Below, one piece after another: positions 36,146 to 46,818 of a stretch of 64,000 bases of DNA. Location of the stretch: NCBI RefSeq assembly GCF_034190915.1, contig NW_026947543.1, forward strand, positions 1,116,001 to 1,180,000, read 5' to 3'. The notes below the pieces were generated by a model. The model searched no databases. It worked only from the letters and a program-made list of their open reading frames with translations, and was not told the DNA's origin. Position numbers and translations under genes: made by a program. This DNA is from Cavia porcellus (lineage: Eukaryota > Chordata > Mammalia > Rodentia > Caviidae). Numbering within the stretch: the stretch's first letter is position 1; each line of letters opens with the position of its first letter.

Positions 36146-36163
36146 ATCTCGGTGGGACCTCCA
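36146..36163 (-). other. Primer binding site for tRNA-Gln
   Basis: The plus strand reads atctcggtgggacctcca, which equals the 3' terminal 18 bases (with CCA) of tRNA-Gln, as known for the TTG isoacceptor. It lies three bases inside the 5' LTR boundary, the normal place for the reverse transcription primer. This match is the strongest evidence for the GLN family. It is not a tRNA gene. Confidence 0.88.
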
Positions 36164-36166
36164 CGA

Positions 36167-36665
36167 TGTTAGGGCCAACGCCGCAGGGAAAGAGACCCCA
36201 AGGACTCAACTCTTGGTGAGGAAAAAAAAGTTTATTTCCATGCGCATGGGGTCCCTCAGGCAAACGAGTGCGGAGGGGCCCCGAGGGGAATTTGTGCAGG
36301 GTTTTTAAAGGTACAAGCAGGAGGCAAGCAAGTTTACAGAAGCAAATCGCATTGGTTAATTTTGAACGGCGCAGGACTTGGCTAACGCTGATTTGAGGGT
36401 CTGGGGCTGAGTAACCATGGAGACCGAGGGTCTTGGGTTGACCTTAGAGTGCCAGGTGCCCCCTGGTCCTGTTTATACAGTACATTCTTTTGCTTATCAC
36501 TATCTTTACAGAGAACAGAACATCTAGTGGTTAATGGCTAGCAGAGACATTCCTTTCTGCCCTGCTCTGATTATATCCTGGGAAAGGTTTAGGGAGTGAA
36601 GCATTCATTACTGCTCTGTTTTATAACTCTGGGAGGGGGTTGTAGCAGGGGGGTCGACTCTCACA
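36167..36665 (-). repeat. 5' LTR
   Basis: The LTR is 499 bp; the sense strand runs from TGTGAGAG to CCTAACA. On the minus strand an inverted reading of ATTGG (36351-36355) gives a CCAAT box, followed by a TATA-like TTTAAAAA (about 36301-36309), and then AATAAA (36231-36236) in the R region. This would be the promoter LTR, driving transcription leftward. It differs from the 3' LTR at 36243, 36319, 36499, 36514, 36575, 36607 and 36630. Confidence 0.95.
36351..36355 (-). promoter_or_regulatory. LTR promoter CCAAT box
   Basis: CCAAT on the sense strand, about 40-45 bp upstream of the TATA-like TTTAAAAA at 36301-36309. The same pair recurs in the 3' LTR at 28351-28355 and 28301-28309. Order and spacing fit a retroviral U3 promoter. 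Confidence 0.6.
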
Positions 36666-36669
36666 ACTT
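36666..36669. repeat. Target site duplication ACTT (right copy)
   Basis: This is the partner of the copy at 28163-28166. It is followed directly by the array sequence 'catgtgtctccgtgg'. Confidence 0.93.
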
Positions 36670-38721
36670 CATGTGTCTCCGTGGAAATTCCACCAATGGG
36701 AAACTCTCGCTGTAGTCATCTCCAAGTGTTGCTGCGTAAGAAAATATAACTAACAAAGGATGTGGTTTCAAGCAGAATGAGGAAAGGAGGGATTATCTTT
36801 ATTTCAGTGCAGGTTGACCTTTCAAAGAAACAGTAATTCCTATCAAATAGGAGGTAAAATCTTTTGTAAAGAGACATGGACATGACACACTCAACTTTAT
36901 GTCACTTTTTTAAAAACGCCAAGGGCATTTGAGAAATTCTTCACTGCTGAATTGTCCCTTTTTGCAAATTTCTCTTAGGTAAGACACTCCAGCTTCTTCA
37001 AACCATGGTACAGTTCCTTCCATGTAAAAAACCAAAGCAAAAAACAAAATAAATTAAAACAAATCCCATCAAATTACATTTGAGAGCACACAGTTGCTCA
37101 GCAGGCCCACTATTCAAGAAGCTAGAGGTACAGAATCCTCAGCCTTCAGCCCATGGCCTGAAGTTTTGTCTCTATCATGGCCCCTCAATTCCCTGGCATG
37201 TCCATATTAACTCATGAATCTTTACTCATTTCCTCTTCAAATGCACAGGATCCAATATATTTGAACCCTGTTCACCTGGGCTGCAATCATCCAAGGACAC
37301 ACCAGAGGAAGGGCAGCCACTCCCTTGCCTGGGGCCTTAGAGCTTATCACAATAGAAATGGACACCTGAACAAGGGGAGCCAAAACAAAGAGAGGTATAT
37401 TCCTAAAGCCTGAAGCACAGAAGCTACCTATAGACCGGTAGTGGGATTTCACAAATTATGTAAGAATCTCTGTGCACATGCTTGGCATGCCCCCTCATGC
37501 CTATAATCCCAGCAATCTGGGGGCTGACCTGGATGGATCCTTGGGAGTTCCAGTCCATCTTGGGCTACGAATTTATCTCAAGGCCTCTTTCAACAACTAC
37601 ATAAGATGCTGTTTCCAAAAAGAGGACAACATTAAACTAGACACACTTGGTCTAGGTCCCTGGGTTCACTACATGAGTTGTGGAGTCTAAATATTCCATG
37701 CCATGAGAAAATACCTGGGATTTCTAGTGAAAGGGGCATTTGCATCCCTTTTCTAAGGGTTTCCCTTTCACCATTTTACAGTTGAATTCTGGGAAAACCT
37801 GCTGGTGTTAAGGTATTGAGCTAGTACCTCATGTTTAGTGTTCAGGGTTATGCTGGAATGGCTGCAGACCTCCTTGAAATAGCGATTGCAGACAAGTGAA
37901 CCCCGAGGAAGCTGGATAGTTGAAGCAGGCACTCCAAATATTCATGCACTGCAAGGATTCACTTTCATTTTGGGTCTCATCTTCTGGTTGCTGGCTTTTA
38001 GTGCTAACTGATACTACCATGGTGGCAGTAATCCAGCAGAGACTGCATGTATGGTTTGCAGGTTTGTTTCCCAAGCCACCAGAAACTTGGCAGAACCCAA
38101 ATCATTGTGGCATTTTCTTTCCTCCCTTGAAACATTTGGCTTTCTAAGTTTGATAACTGAATAGACTGGGCTAGTCACCTTTGGACCCCATATACCACAA
38201 ACAGAGCTAAAGACAGAGCCAATTACTTCCCTCCACTTGTCGAAATATGTCAAATATGCTTGATCACCACAAGTTCAAAGAAAATTCTGAGGCAACTTAG
38301 AGAGGTGAATCAAATACTGCATGATTGGAATGGCTGTGGTTGTATGAGGTGGAAAGCTGCAGAGTTGGGCTGAAACTGTTCACAGAAATCCACAGGCTTG
38401 TGGTTGCCAGGCAACCACACTGGGCTGAGATTGGCTAAACATCCCTGTGAGGTGGATTTTAGGCTCTAGGTTTGAAAATTTAAAAGACTGGAATAGTCAA
38501 GTTTGGAACCCATAGACCTCAGACATACCAAAAGGTTTTCCAATTACTTCCCTCCACTTCTCAAAATATGTCAAATTTTCTTGATCACTACAACTGTAAA
38601 AAAAAATTCTGAGGCAACATAGAGAGGCTAATCAAATACTGCATGATTGGAATGACTGTGGTTGTATGAGGTGGAAAGCTGCAGAGTTGGGCTGAAACAG
38701 TTCACAGAAATCCACAAGCTT

Positions 38722-38887
38722 GTGGTTGCCAGGCAACCACAATGGGCTGTGATTGGCTGAGCACCATTGTGAGCTGGACTTTAGGCTCTAGGATACAAGT
38801 GTGCAGTAGGAGACCTGAGTCACAAAGCTGGGCATTGCCATGGAGACCTCAGTGGCACAGAGGACCTTGTAGGGCAAGATTTAAATA
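38722..38887 (+). promoter_or_regulatory. Promoter-like block, unit H
   Basis: The palindrome is perfect (38722-38740). The second X-box-like site is changed to attgccatggagac (38834-38847). TGAGTCA and atttaaata (38879-38887) are intact. Confidence 0.45.
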
Positions 38888-39119
38888 GGATGAATATTCT
38901 TGGCCTGGTATGCCACAATATTCTCTCTGAAGGCTTCACTACTCAGAATTAGTGGATGGAAATGCTTTCCAATCTACACATTGATGTACTTTCAATGGGA
39001 TATTAAATATGCCAGGGCCTGGCAGATGACCTCTGCCATGTCCTATCCTTGAGCATACGCTTTTCCCTTGTCATGTCAGTCATTTGGCTGAGTTCTGTTC
39101 CCTAAGCTATTCAGTCAAG

Positions 39120-42100
39120 ACTTGCTGGCATCATTCACCTGCAGTGTAAGAGCTTTCTGTGAAATTTCTCAGCAGAAATCCTCTGCAAGCACATAGCTTT
39201 GGATATGAGAGACAGTGGTGGAAGTTGAATTTCAAGGGCAGATATTTGAAAACAATGAAACAAGCCCGAATAAGATCTTTACATGTTTCCCAGATGAATA
39301 TGTTTGGAAATATGGGGGAAGATGGAGATCAAGGCTGGGAAGAGTGCACACCCATTTCAAGGTACAAAAATCAGGGAAAAACAAGGGCAAGCAAGAGAGC
39401 TGGTTAATCTGATGTAAAAATCTTTGATGATGAAAGGAAAATTATATTCTCATGATGATATAATCAGGCTGTAGAAGTGAAGTTCTCATGTGGGTTGTCC
39501 TATGTGTGGCCTTCTGCATTGGGCAGTGGATGCAGGACAGGAGATCTTCAAATAAATCTGGTGGAACACAAAATACTGAAAAAAATATTCAGCCTGAATC
39601 CTGTGTATTCCTTCCCTTTGAGAACATATATGGATAATGTACGAAGTTTCAAAAGAGAAAATGTCCATTGGGTCATGGTTTCAACAATGAAATGGTCACT
39701 TCACATAACATTTTGAATTTTGCTTTCACAGTTGCTCATGTACCAGGCCTGAGTAAAGCAGAATGCAGAGTAAGCCTCATCAATAGTTGTGCATTCCATA
39801 AGTGGTTTTAAAACCAGTGAAACCCTTTGGACTTAGTGTTTGTATTTAATTGGTTGATTGGTTTTGCAAATTGTTTGTTTTACTATTTTTAACTTTGTGA
39901 GTCAGGGAAGCCCTCACTCATAGTGATTTCGACCTCTCCAAAAGCTCTGAAGTTATTCATGTAACAGCTATTACATGCTATAAGTTTCTCCTATTAAAAC
40001 TTGAAAGACTAACAGACTCTGCTACTTTTCATCTAAATTCAGTGTTGGGCTAAGTTCAGGGTTGGACTTTTTACAAGTCCTTTGAAATGTGTCCTCCTCT
40101 AGTCACTGGTCGTGCTGGAATTTACTTTCTTGTGAAGACAGGATTTGAGCAAATTGACACAAGTACAGTTTGCCACTACTCTGGACACCTGGTTAAATAT
40201 CGAGTTCCCTAAATGGTGTGTGTTTTACTTTGATCTCTGCTGACACTTTGCTCATCCAGTTAGAACCACAGGGCTCCAGGCCATAGCGTTCCAGGCCTAA
40301 ACAAGAAAATTTCCATTCCGTTTGGGAGTTCATTCGTCTCTCATAATTACTTTTTCCACAAATGTGTGCTTCAGGAGAGGCCCGGTCTAAATGTGGAGAA
40401 GCCCATTTTCATTCACTCACTTTCAGACTTTCTAAGATTTTCAGTTACTAGGGATTTGTCCAGACTTGCCATTGTCAAGGGACAGTGCACTTCACTTGAA
40501 ATTGTGCAGTATTACTTCATGTGTCTCCGTGGAAATTCCACCAATGGGAAACTCTCGCTGTAGTCATCTCCAAGTGTTGCTGCTTAAGAAAATATAACTA
40601 ACAAAGGATGTGGTTTCAAGCAGAATGAGGAAAGGAGGGATTATCTTTATTTCAGTGCAGGTTGACCTTTCAAAGAAACAGTAATTCCTATCAAATAGGA
40701 GTTAAAATCTTTTGTAAAGAGACATGGACATGACACACTCAACTTTATGTCACTTTTTTTAAAATGCCAAGGGCATTTGAGAAATTCTTGGCTGATGAAT
40801 TGTCCCTTTTTGCAAATTTCTCTTAGGTAAGACACTCCAGCTTCTTCAAACCATGGTACAGTTCCTTCCATGTAAAAAACCAAAGCAAAAAACAAAATAA
40901 ATTAAAACAAAACCCATCAAATTACATTTGAGAACACACAATTGCTCAGCAGGCCCACTATTCAAGAAGCTAGAGGTACAGAATCCTCAGCCTTCAGCCC
41001 ATGGCCTGAAGTTTTGTCTCTATCATGGCCCCTCAATTCCCTGGCATGTCCATATTAACTCATGAATCTTTACTCATTTCCTCTTCAAATGCACAGGATC
41101 CAATATATTTGAACCCTGTTCACCTGGGCTGCAATCATCCAAGGACACACCAGAGGAAGGGCAGCCACTCCCTTGCCTGGGGCCTTAGAGCTTATCACAA
41201 TAGAAATGGACACCTGAACAAGGGGAGCCAAAACAAAGAGAGGTATATTCCTAAAGCCTGAAGCACAGAAGCTACCTATAGACCGGTAGTGGGATTTCAC
41301 AAATTATGTAAGAATCTCTGTGCACATGCTTGGCATGCCCCCTCATGCCTATAATCCCAGCAATCTGGGGGCTGACCTGGATGGATCCTTGGGAGTTCCA
41401 GTCCATCTTGGGCTACGAATTTATCTCAAGGCCTCTTTCAACAACTACATAAGATGCTGTTTCCAAAAAGAGGACAACATTAAACTAGACAAACTTGGTC
41501 TAGGTCCCTGGGTTCACTACATGAGTTGTGGAGTCTAAATATTCCATGCCATGAGAAAATACCTGGGATTTCTAGTGAAAGGGGCATTTGCATCCCTTTT
41601 CTAAGGGTTTCCCTTTCACCATTTTACAGTTGAATTCTGGGAAAACCTGCTGGTGTTAAGGTATTGAGCTAGTACCTCATGTTTAGTGTTCAGGGTTATG
41701 CTGGAATGGCTGCAGACCTCCTTGAAATAGCGATTGCAGACAAGTGAACCCCAAGGAAGCTGGATAGTTGAAGCAGGCACTCCAAATATTCATGCACTGC
41801 AAGGATTCACTTTCATTTTGGGTCTCATCTTCTGGTTGCTGGCTTTTAGTGCTAACTGATACTACCATGGTGGCAGTAATCCAGCAGAGACTGCATGTAT
41901 GGTTTGCAGGTTTGTTTCCCAAGCCACCAGAAACTTGGCAGAACCCAAATCATTGTGGCATGTTCTTTCCTCCCTTGAAACATTTGGCTTTCTAAGTTTG
42001 ATAACTGAATAGACTGGGCTAGTCACCTTTGGACCCCATATACCACAAACAGAGCTAAAGACAGAGCCAATTACTTCCCTCCACTTGTCGAAATATGTCA

Positions 42101-42969
42101 AATTTGCTTGATCACCACAAGTTCAAAGAAAATTCTGAGGCAACTTAGAGAGGTGAATCAAATACTGCATGATTGGAATGGCTGTGGTTGTATGAGGTGG
42201 AAAGCTGCAGAGTTGGGCTGAAACTGTTCACAGAAATCCACAGGCTTGTGGTTGCCAGGCAACCACACTGGGCTGAGATTGGCTGAACATCCCTGTGAGG
42301 TGGATTTTAGGCTCTAGGTTTGAAAATTTTTAAAGACTGGGATAGTCAAGTTTGGAACCCATAGACCTCAGACATACCAAAAGGTTTTCCAATTACTTCC
42401 CTCCACTTCTCAAAATATGTCAAATTTTCTTGATCACTACAACTGTAAAAAAAAAATTCTGAGGCAACATAGAGAGGCTAATCAAATACTGCATGATTGG
42501 AATGACTGGGGTTGTATGAGGTGGAAAGCTGCAGAGTTGGGCTGAAACAGTTCACAGAAATCCACAAGCTTGTGGTTGCCAGGCAACCACAATGGGCTGT
42601 GATTGGCTGAGCACCATTGTGAGCTGGACTTTAGGCTCTAGGATACAAGTGTGCAGTAGGAGACCTGAGTCACAATGCTGGGCATTGCCATGGAGACCTC
42701 AGTGGCACAGAGGACCTTGTAGGGCAAGATTTAAATAGGATGAATATTCTTGGCCTGGTATGCCACAATTTTCTCTCTGAAGGCTTCACTGCTCAGAATT
42801 AGTGGATGGAAATGCTTTCCAATCTACACATTGATGTACTTTCAATGGGATATTAAATATGCCAGGGCCTGGCAGATGACCTCTGCCATGTCCTATCCTT
42901 GAGCATACGCTTTTCCCTTGTCATGTCAGTCATTTGGCTGAGTCCTGTTCCCTAAGCTATTCAGTCAAG
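39120..42969 (+). repeat. Array unit I (right subfamily)
   Basis: The unit is 3,850 bp. The SINE relic is at about 41327-41423. Like H, it has G-to-A in the third X-box-like site (gcattgccatgg). A one-base deletion near 39268 (acaagcccgaat) shifts the recurrent short frame. It carries the 'ggtgttaagg' variant (about 41651), shared with K and M. Confidence 0.92.
42572..42737 (+). promoter_or_regulatory. Promoter-like block, unit I
   Basis: The palindrome is perfect (42572-42590). The second site has the same G-to-A change as in unit H (42684-42697). atttaaata is at 42729-42737. Confidence 0.45.
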
Positions 42970-45900
42970 ACTTGCTGGCATCATTCACCTGCAGTATAAG
43001 AGCTTTCTGTGAAATTTCTCAGCAGAAATCCTCTGCAAGCACATAGCTTTGGATATGAGAGACAGTGGTGGAAGTTGAATTTCAAGGGCAGATATTTGAA
43101 AACAATGACACAAGCCGCGAATAAGATCTTTACATGTTTCCCAGATGAATATGTTTGGAAATATGGGGGAAGATGGAGATCAAGGCTGGGAAGAGTGCAC
43201 ACCCATTTCAAGGTACAAAAACCAGGGAAAAACAAGGGAAAGCAAGAGAGCTGGTTAATCTGATGTAAAAATCTTTGATGATGAAAGGAAAATTATATTC
43301 TCATGATGATATAATCAGGCTGTAGAAGTGAAGTTCTCATGTGGGTTGTCCTATGTGTGGCCTTCTGAATTGGGCAGTGGATGCAGGACAGGAGATCTTC
43401 AAATAAATCTGGTGGAACACAAAATACTGAAAAAAATATTCAGCCTGAATCCTGTGTATTCCTTCCCTTTGAGAACATATATGGATAATGTACGTAGTTT
43501 CAAAAGAGAAAATGTCTATTGGGTCATGGTTTCAACAATGAAATGGTCACTTCACATAACATTTTGAATTTTGCTTTCACAGTTGCTCATGTACCAGGCC
43601 TGAGTAAAGCAGAATGCAGAGTAAGCCTCATCAATAGTTGTGCATTCCATAAGTGGTTTTAAAACCAGTGAAACCCTTTGGACTTAGTGTTTGTATTTAA
43701 TTGGTTGATTGGTTTTGCAAATTGTTTGTTTTACTATTTTTAACTTTGAGAGTCAGGGAAGCCCTCACTCATAGTGATTTCGACCTCTCCAAAAGCTCTG
43801 AAGTTATTCATGTAACAGCTATTACATGCTATAAGTTTCTCCTATTAAAACTTGAAAGACTAACAGACTCTGCTACTTTTCATCTAAATTCAGTGTTGGG
43901 CTAAGTTCAGGGTTGGACTTTTTACAAGTCCTTTGAAATGTGTCCTCCTCTAGTCACTGGTCGTGCTGGAATTTACTTTCTTGTGAAGACAGGATTTGAG
44001 CAAATTGACACAAGTACAGTTTGCCACTACTCTGGACACCTGGTTAAATATCGAGTTCCCTAAATGGTGTGTGTTTTACTTTGATCTCTGCTGACACTTT
44101 GCTCATCCAGTTAGAACCACAGGGCTCCAGGCCATAGCGTTCCAGGCCTAAACAAGAAAATTTCCATTCCGTTTGGGAGTTCATTTGTCTCTCATAATTA
44201 CTTTTTCCACAAATGTGCGCGTCAGGAGAGGCCCTGTCCAAATGCGGAGAGGCCCATTTTCATTCACTCACTTTCAGACTTTCTAAGATTTTCAGTTACT
44301 AGAGATTTGCCCAGACTTGCCATTGTCAAGGGACAGTGCACTTCACTTGAAATTGTGCAGTATTACTTCATGTGTCTCCGTGGAAATTCCACCAATGGGA
44401 AACTCTCGCTGTAGTCATCTCCAAGTGTTGCTGCGTAAGAAAATATAACTAACAAAGGATGTGGTTTCAAGCAGAATGAGGAAAGGAGGGATTATCTTTA
44501 TTTCAGTGCAGGTTGACCTTTCAAAGAAACAGTAATTCCTATCAAATAGGAGGTAAAATCTTTTGTAAAGAGACATGGACATGACACACTCAACTTTATG
44601 TCACTTTTTTTAAAACGCCAAGGGCATTTGAGAAATTCTTGGCTGCTGAATTGTCCCTTTTTGCAAATTTCTCTTAGGTAAGACTCTTCAGCTTCTTCAA
44701 ACCATGGTACAGTTCCTTCCATGTAAAAAACCAAAGCAAAAAACAAAATAAATTAAAACAAAACCCATCAAATTACATTTGAGAACACACAATTGCTCAG
44801 CAGGCCCACTATTCAAGAAGCTAGAGGTACAGAATCCTCAGCCTTCAGCCCATGGCCTGAAGTTTTGTCTCTATCATGGCCCCTCAATTCCCTGGCATGT
44901 CCACATTAACTCATGATCCTTTACTCATTTCCTCTTCAAATGCACAGGATCCAATATATTTGAACCCTGTTCACCTGGGCTGTAATCATCCAAGGACACA
45001 CCAGAGGAAGGGCAGCCACTCCCTTGCCTGGGGCCTTGGAGCTTATCACAATAGAAATGGACACCTGAACAAGGGGAGCCAAAACAAAGAGAGGCATATT
45101 CCTAAAGCCTGAAGCACAGAAGCTACCTATAGACCAGTAGTGGGATTTCACAAATTATGTAAGAATCTCTGTGCACATGCTTGGCATGGTCCCTCATGCC
45201 TATAATCCCAGCAATCTGGGGGCTGAGGTGGATGGATCCTTGGGAGTTCCAGTCCATCTTGGGCTACGAATTTATCTCAAGGCCTCTTTCAACAACTACA
45301 TAAGATGCTGTTTCCAAAAAGAGGACAACATTAAACTAGACACACTTGGTCTAGGTCCCTGGGTTCACTACATGAGTTGTGGAGTCTAAATATCCCATGC
45401 CATGAGAAAATACCTGGGATTTCTAGTGAAAGGGGCATTTGCATCCCTTTTCTAAGTGTTTCCCTTTCACCATGTTACAGTTGAATTCTGGGAAAACCTG
45501 CTGGTGATAAGGTATTGAGCTAGAACCTCATGTTTACTGTTCAGGGTTATGCTGGAATGGCTGCCGACCTCCTTGAAATAGCGATTGCAGACAAGTGAAC
45601 CCCGAGGAAGCTGGATAGTTGAAGCAGGCACTCCAACTATTCATGCACTGCAAGGATTCACTTTCATTTTGGGTCTCATCTTCTGGTTGCTGGCTTTTAG
45701 TGCTAACTGATACTACCATGGTGGCAGTAATCCAGCAGAGACTGCATGTATGGTTTGCAGGTTTGCTTCCCAAGCCACCAGAAACTTGGCAGAACCCAAA
45801 TCATTGTGGCATTTTCTTTCCTCCCTTGAAACATTTGGCTTTCTAAGTTTGATAACTGAATAGACTGGGCTAGTCACCTTTGGACCCCATATACCACAAA

Positions 45901-46818
45901 CAGAGCTAAAGACAGAGCCAATTACTTCCCTCCACTTGTCAAAATATGTCAAATTTGCTTGATCACCACAAGTTCAAAGAAAATTCTGAGGCAACTTAGA
46001 GAGGTGAATCAAATACTGCATGATTGGAATGGCTGTGGTTGTATGAGGTGGAAAGCTGCAGAGTTGGGCTGAAACTGTTCACAGAAATCCACAGGCTTGT
46101 GGTTGCCAGGCAACCACACTGGGCTGCGATTGGCTGAACATCCCTGTGAGGTGGATTTTAGGCTCTAGGTTTGAAAATTTAAAAGACTGGGATAGTCAAG
46201 TTTGGAACCCATAGACCTCAGACATACCAAAAGGTTTTCCAATTACTTCCCTCCACTTCTCAAAATATGTCAAATTTTCTTGATCACTACAACTGTAAAA
46301 AAAAATTCTGAGGCAACATAGAGAGGCTAATCAAATACTGCATGATTGGAATGGCTGTGGTTGTATGAGGTGGAAAGCTGCAGAGTTGGGCTGAAACAGT
46401 TCACAGAAATCCACAAGCTTGTGGTTGCCAGGCAACCACAATGGGCTGTGATTGGCTGAGCACCATTGTGAGCTGGACTTTAGGCTCTAGGATACAAGTG
46501 TGCAGTAGGAGACCTGAGTCACAATGCTGGGCGTTGCCATGGAGACCTCAGTGGCACAGAGGACCTTGTAGGGCAAGATTTAAATAGGATGAATATTCTT
46601 GGCCTGGTATGCCACAATATTCTCTCCGAAGGCTTTACTGCTCAGAATTAGGGGACGGAAATGCTTGCCAATCTACACATTGATGTACTTTCAATGGGAT
46701 ATTAAATATGCCAGGGCCTGGCAGATGACCTCTGCCATGTCCTATCCTTGAGCATACGCTTTTCCCTTGTCATGTCAGTCATTTGGCTGAGTCCTGTTCC
46801 CTAAGCTATTCAATCAAG
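42970..46818 (+). repeat. Array unit J (right subfamily)
   Basis: The unit is 3,849 bp. The SINE relic is at about 45178-45274. It carries 'ggtgataagg' (about 45503), 'aatatcccatgcc' and 'gggctgcgattgg' (about 46122), which recur in L but not in I, K or M. Confidence 0.92.
46421..46586 (+). promoter_or_regulatory. Promoter-like block, unit J
   Basis: The palindrome is perfect (46421-46439), gttgccatggagac is at 46533-46546 and atttaaata at 46578-46586. Confidence 0.5.

Larger units (their letters stand above)
28167..36665 (-). mobile_element. GLN-like class I endogenous provirus
   Basis: This is a complete 8,499-bp provirus on the minus strand: 5' LTR (36167-36665), tRNA-Gln primer site, leader, gag, pol, env, polypurine tract, 3' LTR (28167-28665). 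LTR ends are TG...CA on the sense strand, and ACTT flanks both sides. Protein landmarks (YVDD reverse transcriptase, Gag major homology region, CWLC and CX6CC in Env) place it among the gammaretroviruses. The tRNA-Gln primer site is the defining trait of the murine GLN family. gag and pol are broken and env is open. LTR divergence of 7 in 499 suggests an age on the order of one to two million years at typical mouse neutral rates (inference). It lies antisense to the direction inferred for the unit promoters. Confidence 0.95.
26767..39119 (+). repeat. Array unit H, split by the provirus
   Basis: The unit spans 12,353 bp in total. Removing the 8,499-bp provirus and one 4-bp target copy leaves 3,850 bp, the normal length for the right half. 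The insertion lies about 1.4 kb into the unit. The part right of the provirus is nearly identical to the same part of unit I; for example both read 'ggcatgccccctcatgcc' in the SINE relic (about 37479-37575 here). Confidence 0.92.

Noticed and set aside
36146..36163. A tRNA-Gln gene fragment
   Set aside because: Only the 18 terminal bases match, they include the CCA that is not encoded in eukaryotic tRNA genes, and the position is exactly that of a primer binding site.
35814..36308. 164-codon plus-strand frame across leader and LTR
   Set aside because: It crosses the primer site and LTR boundary antisense to the provirus, part of it recurs from the LTR at 28167-28308, and it has no protein features.
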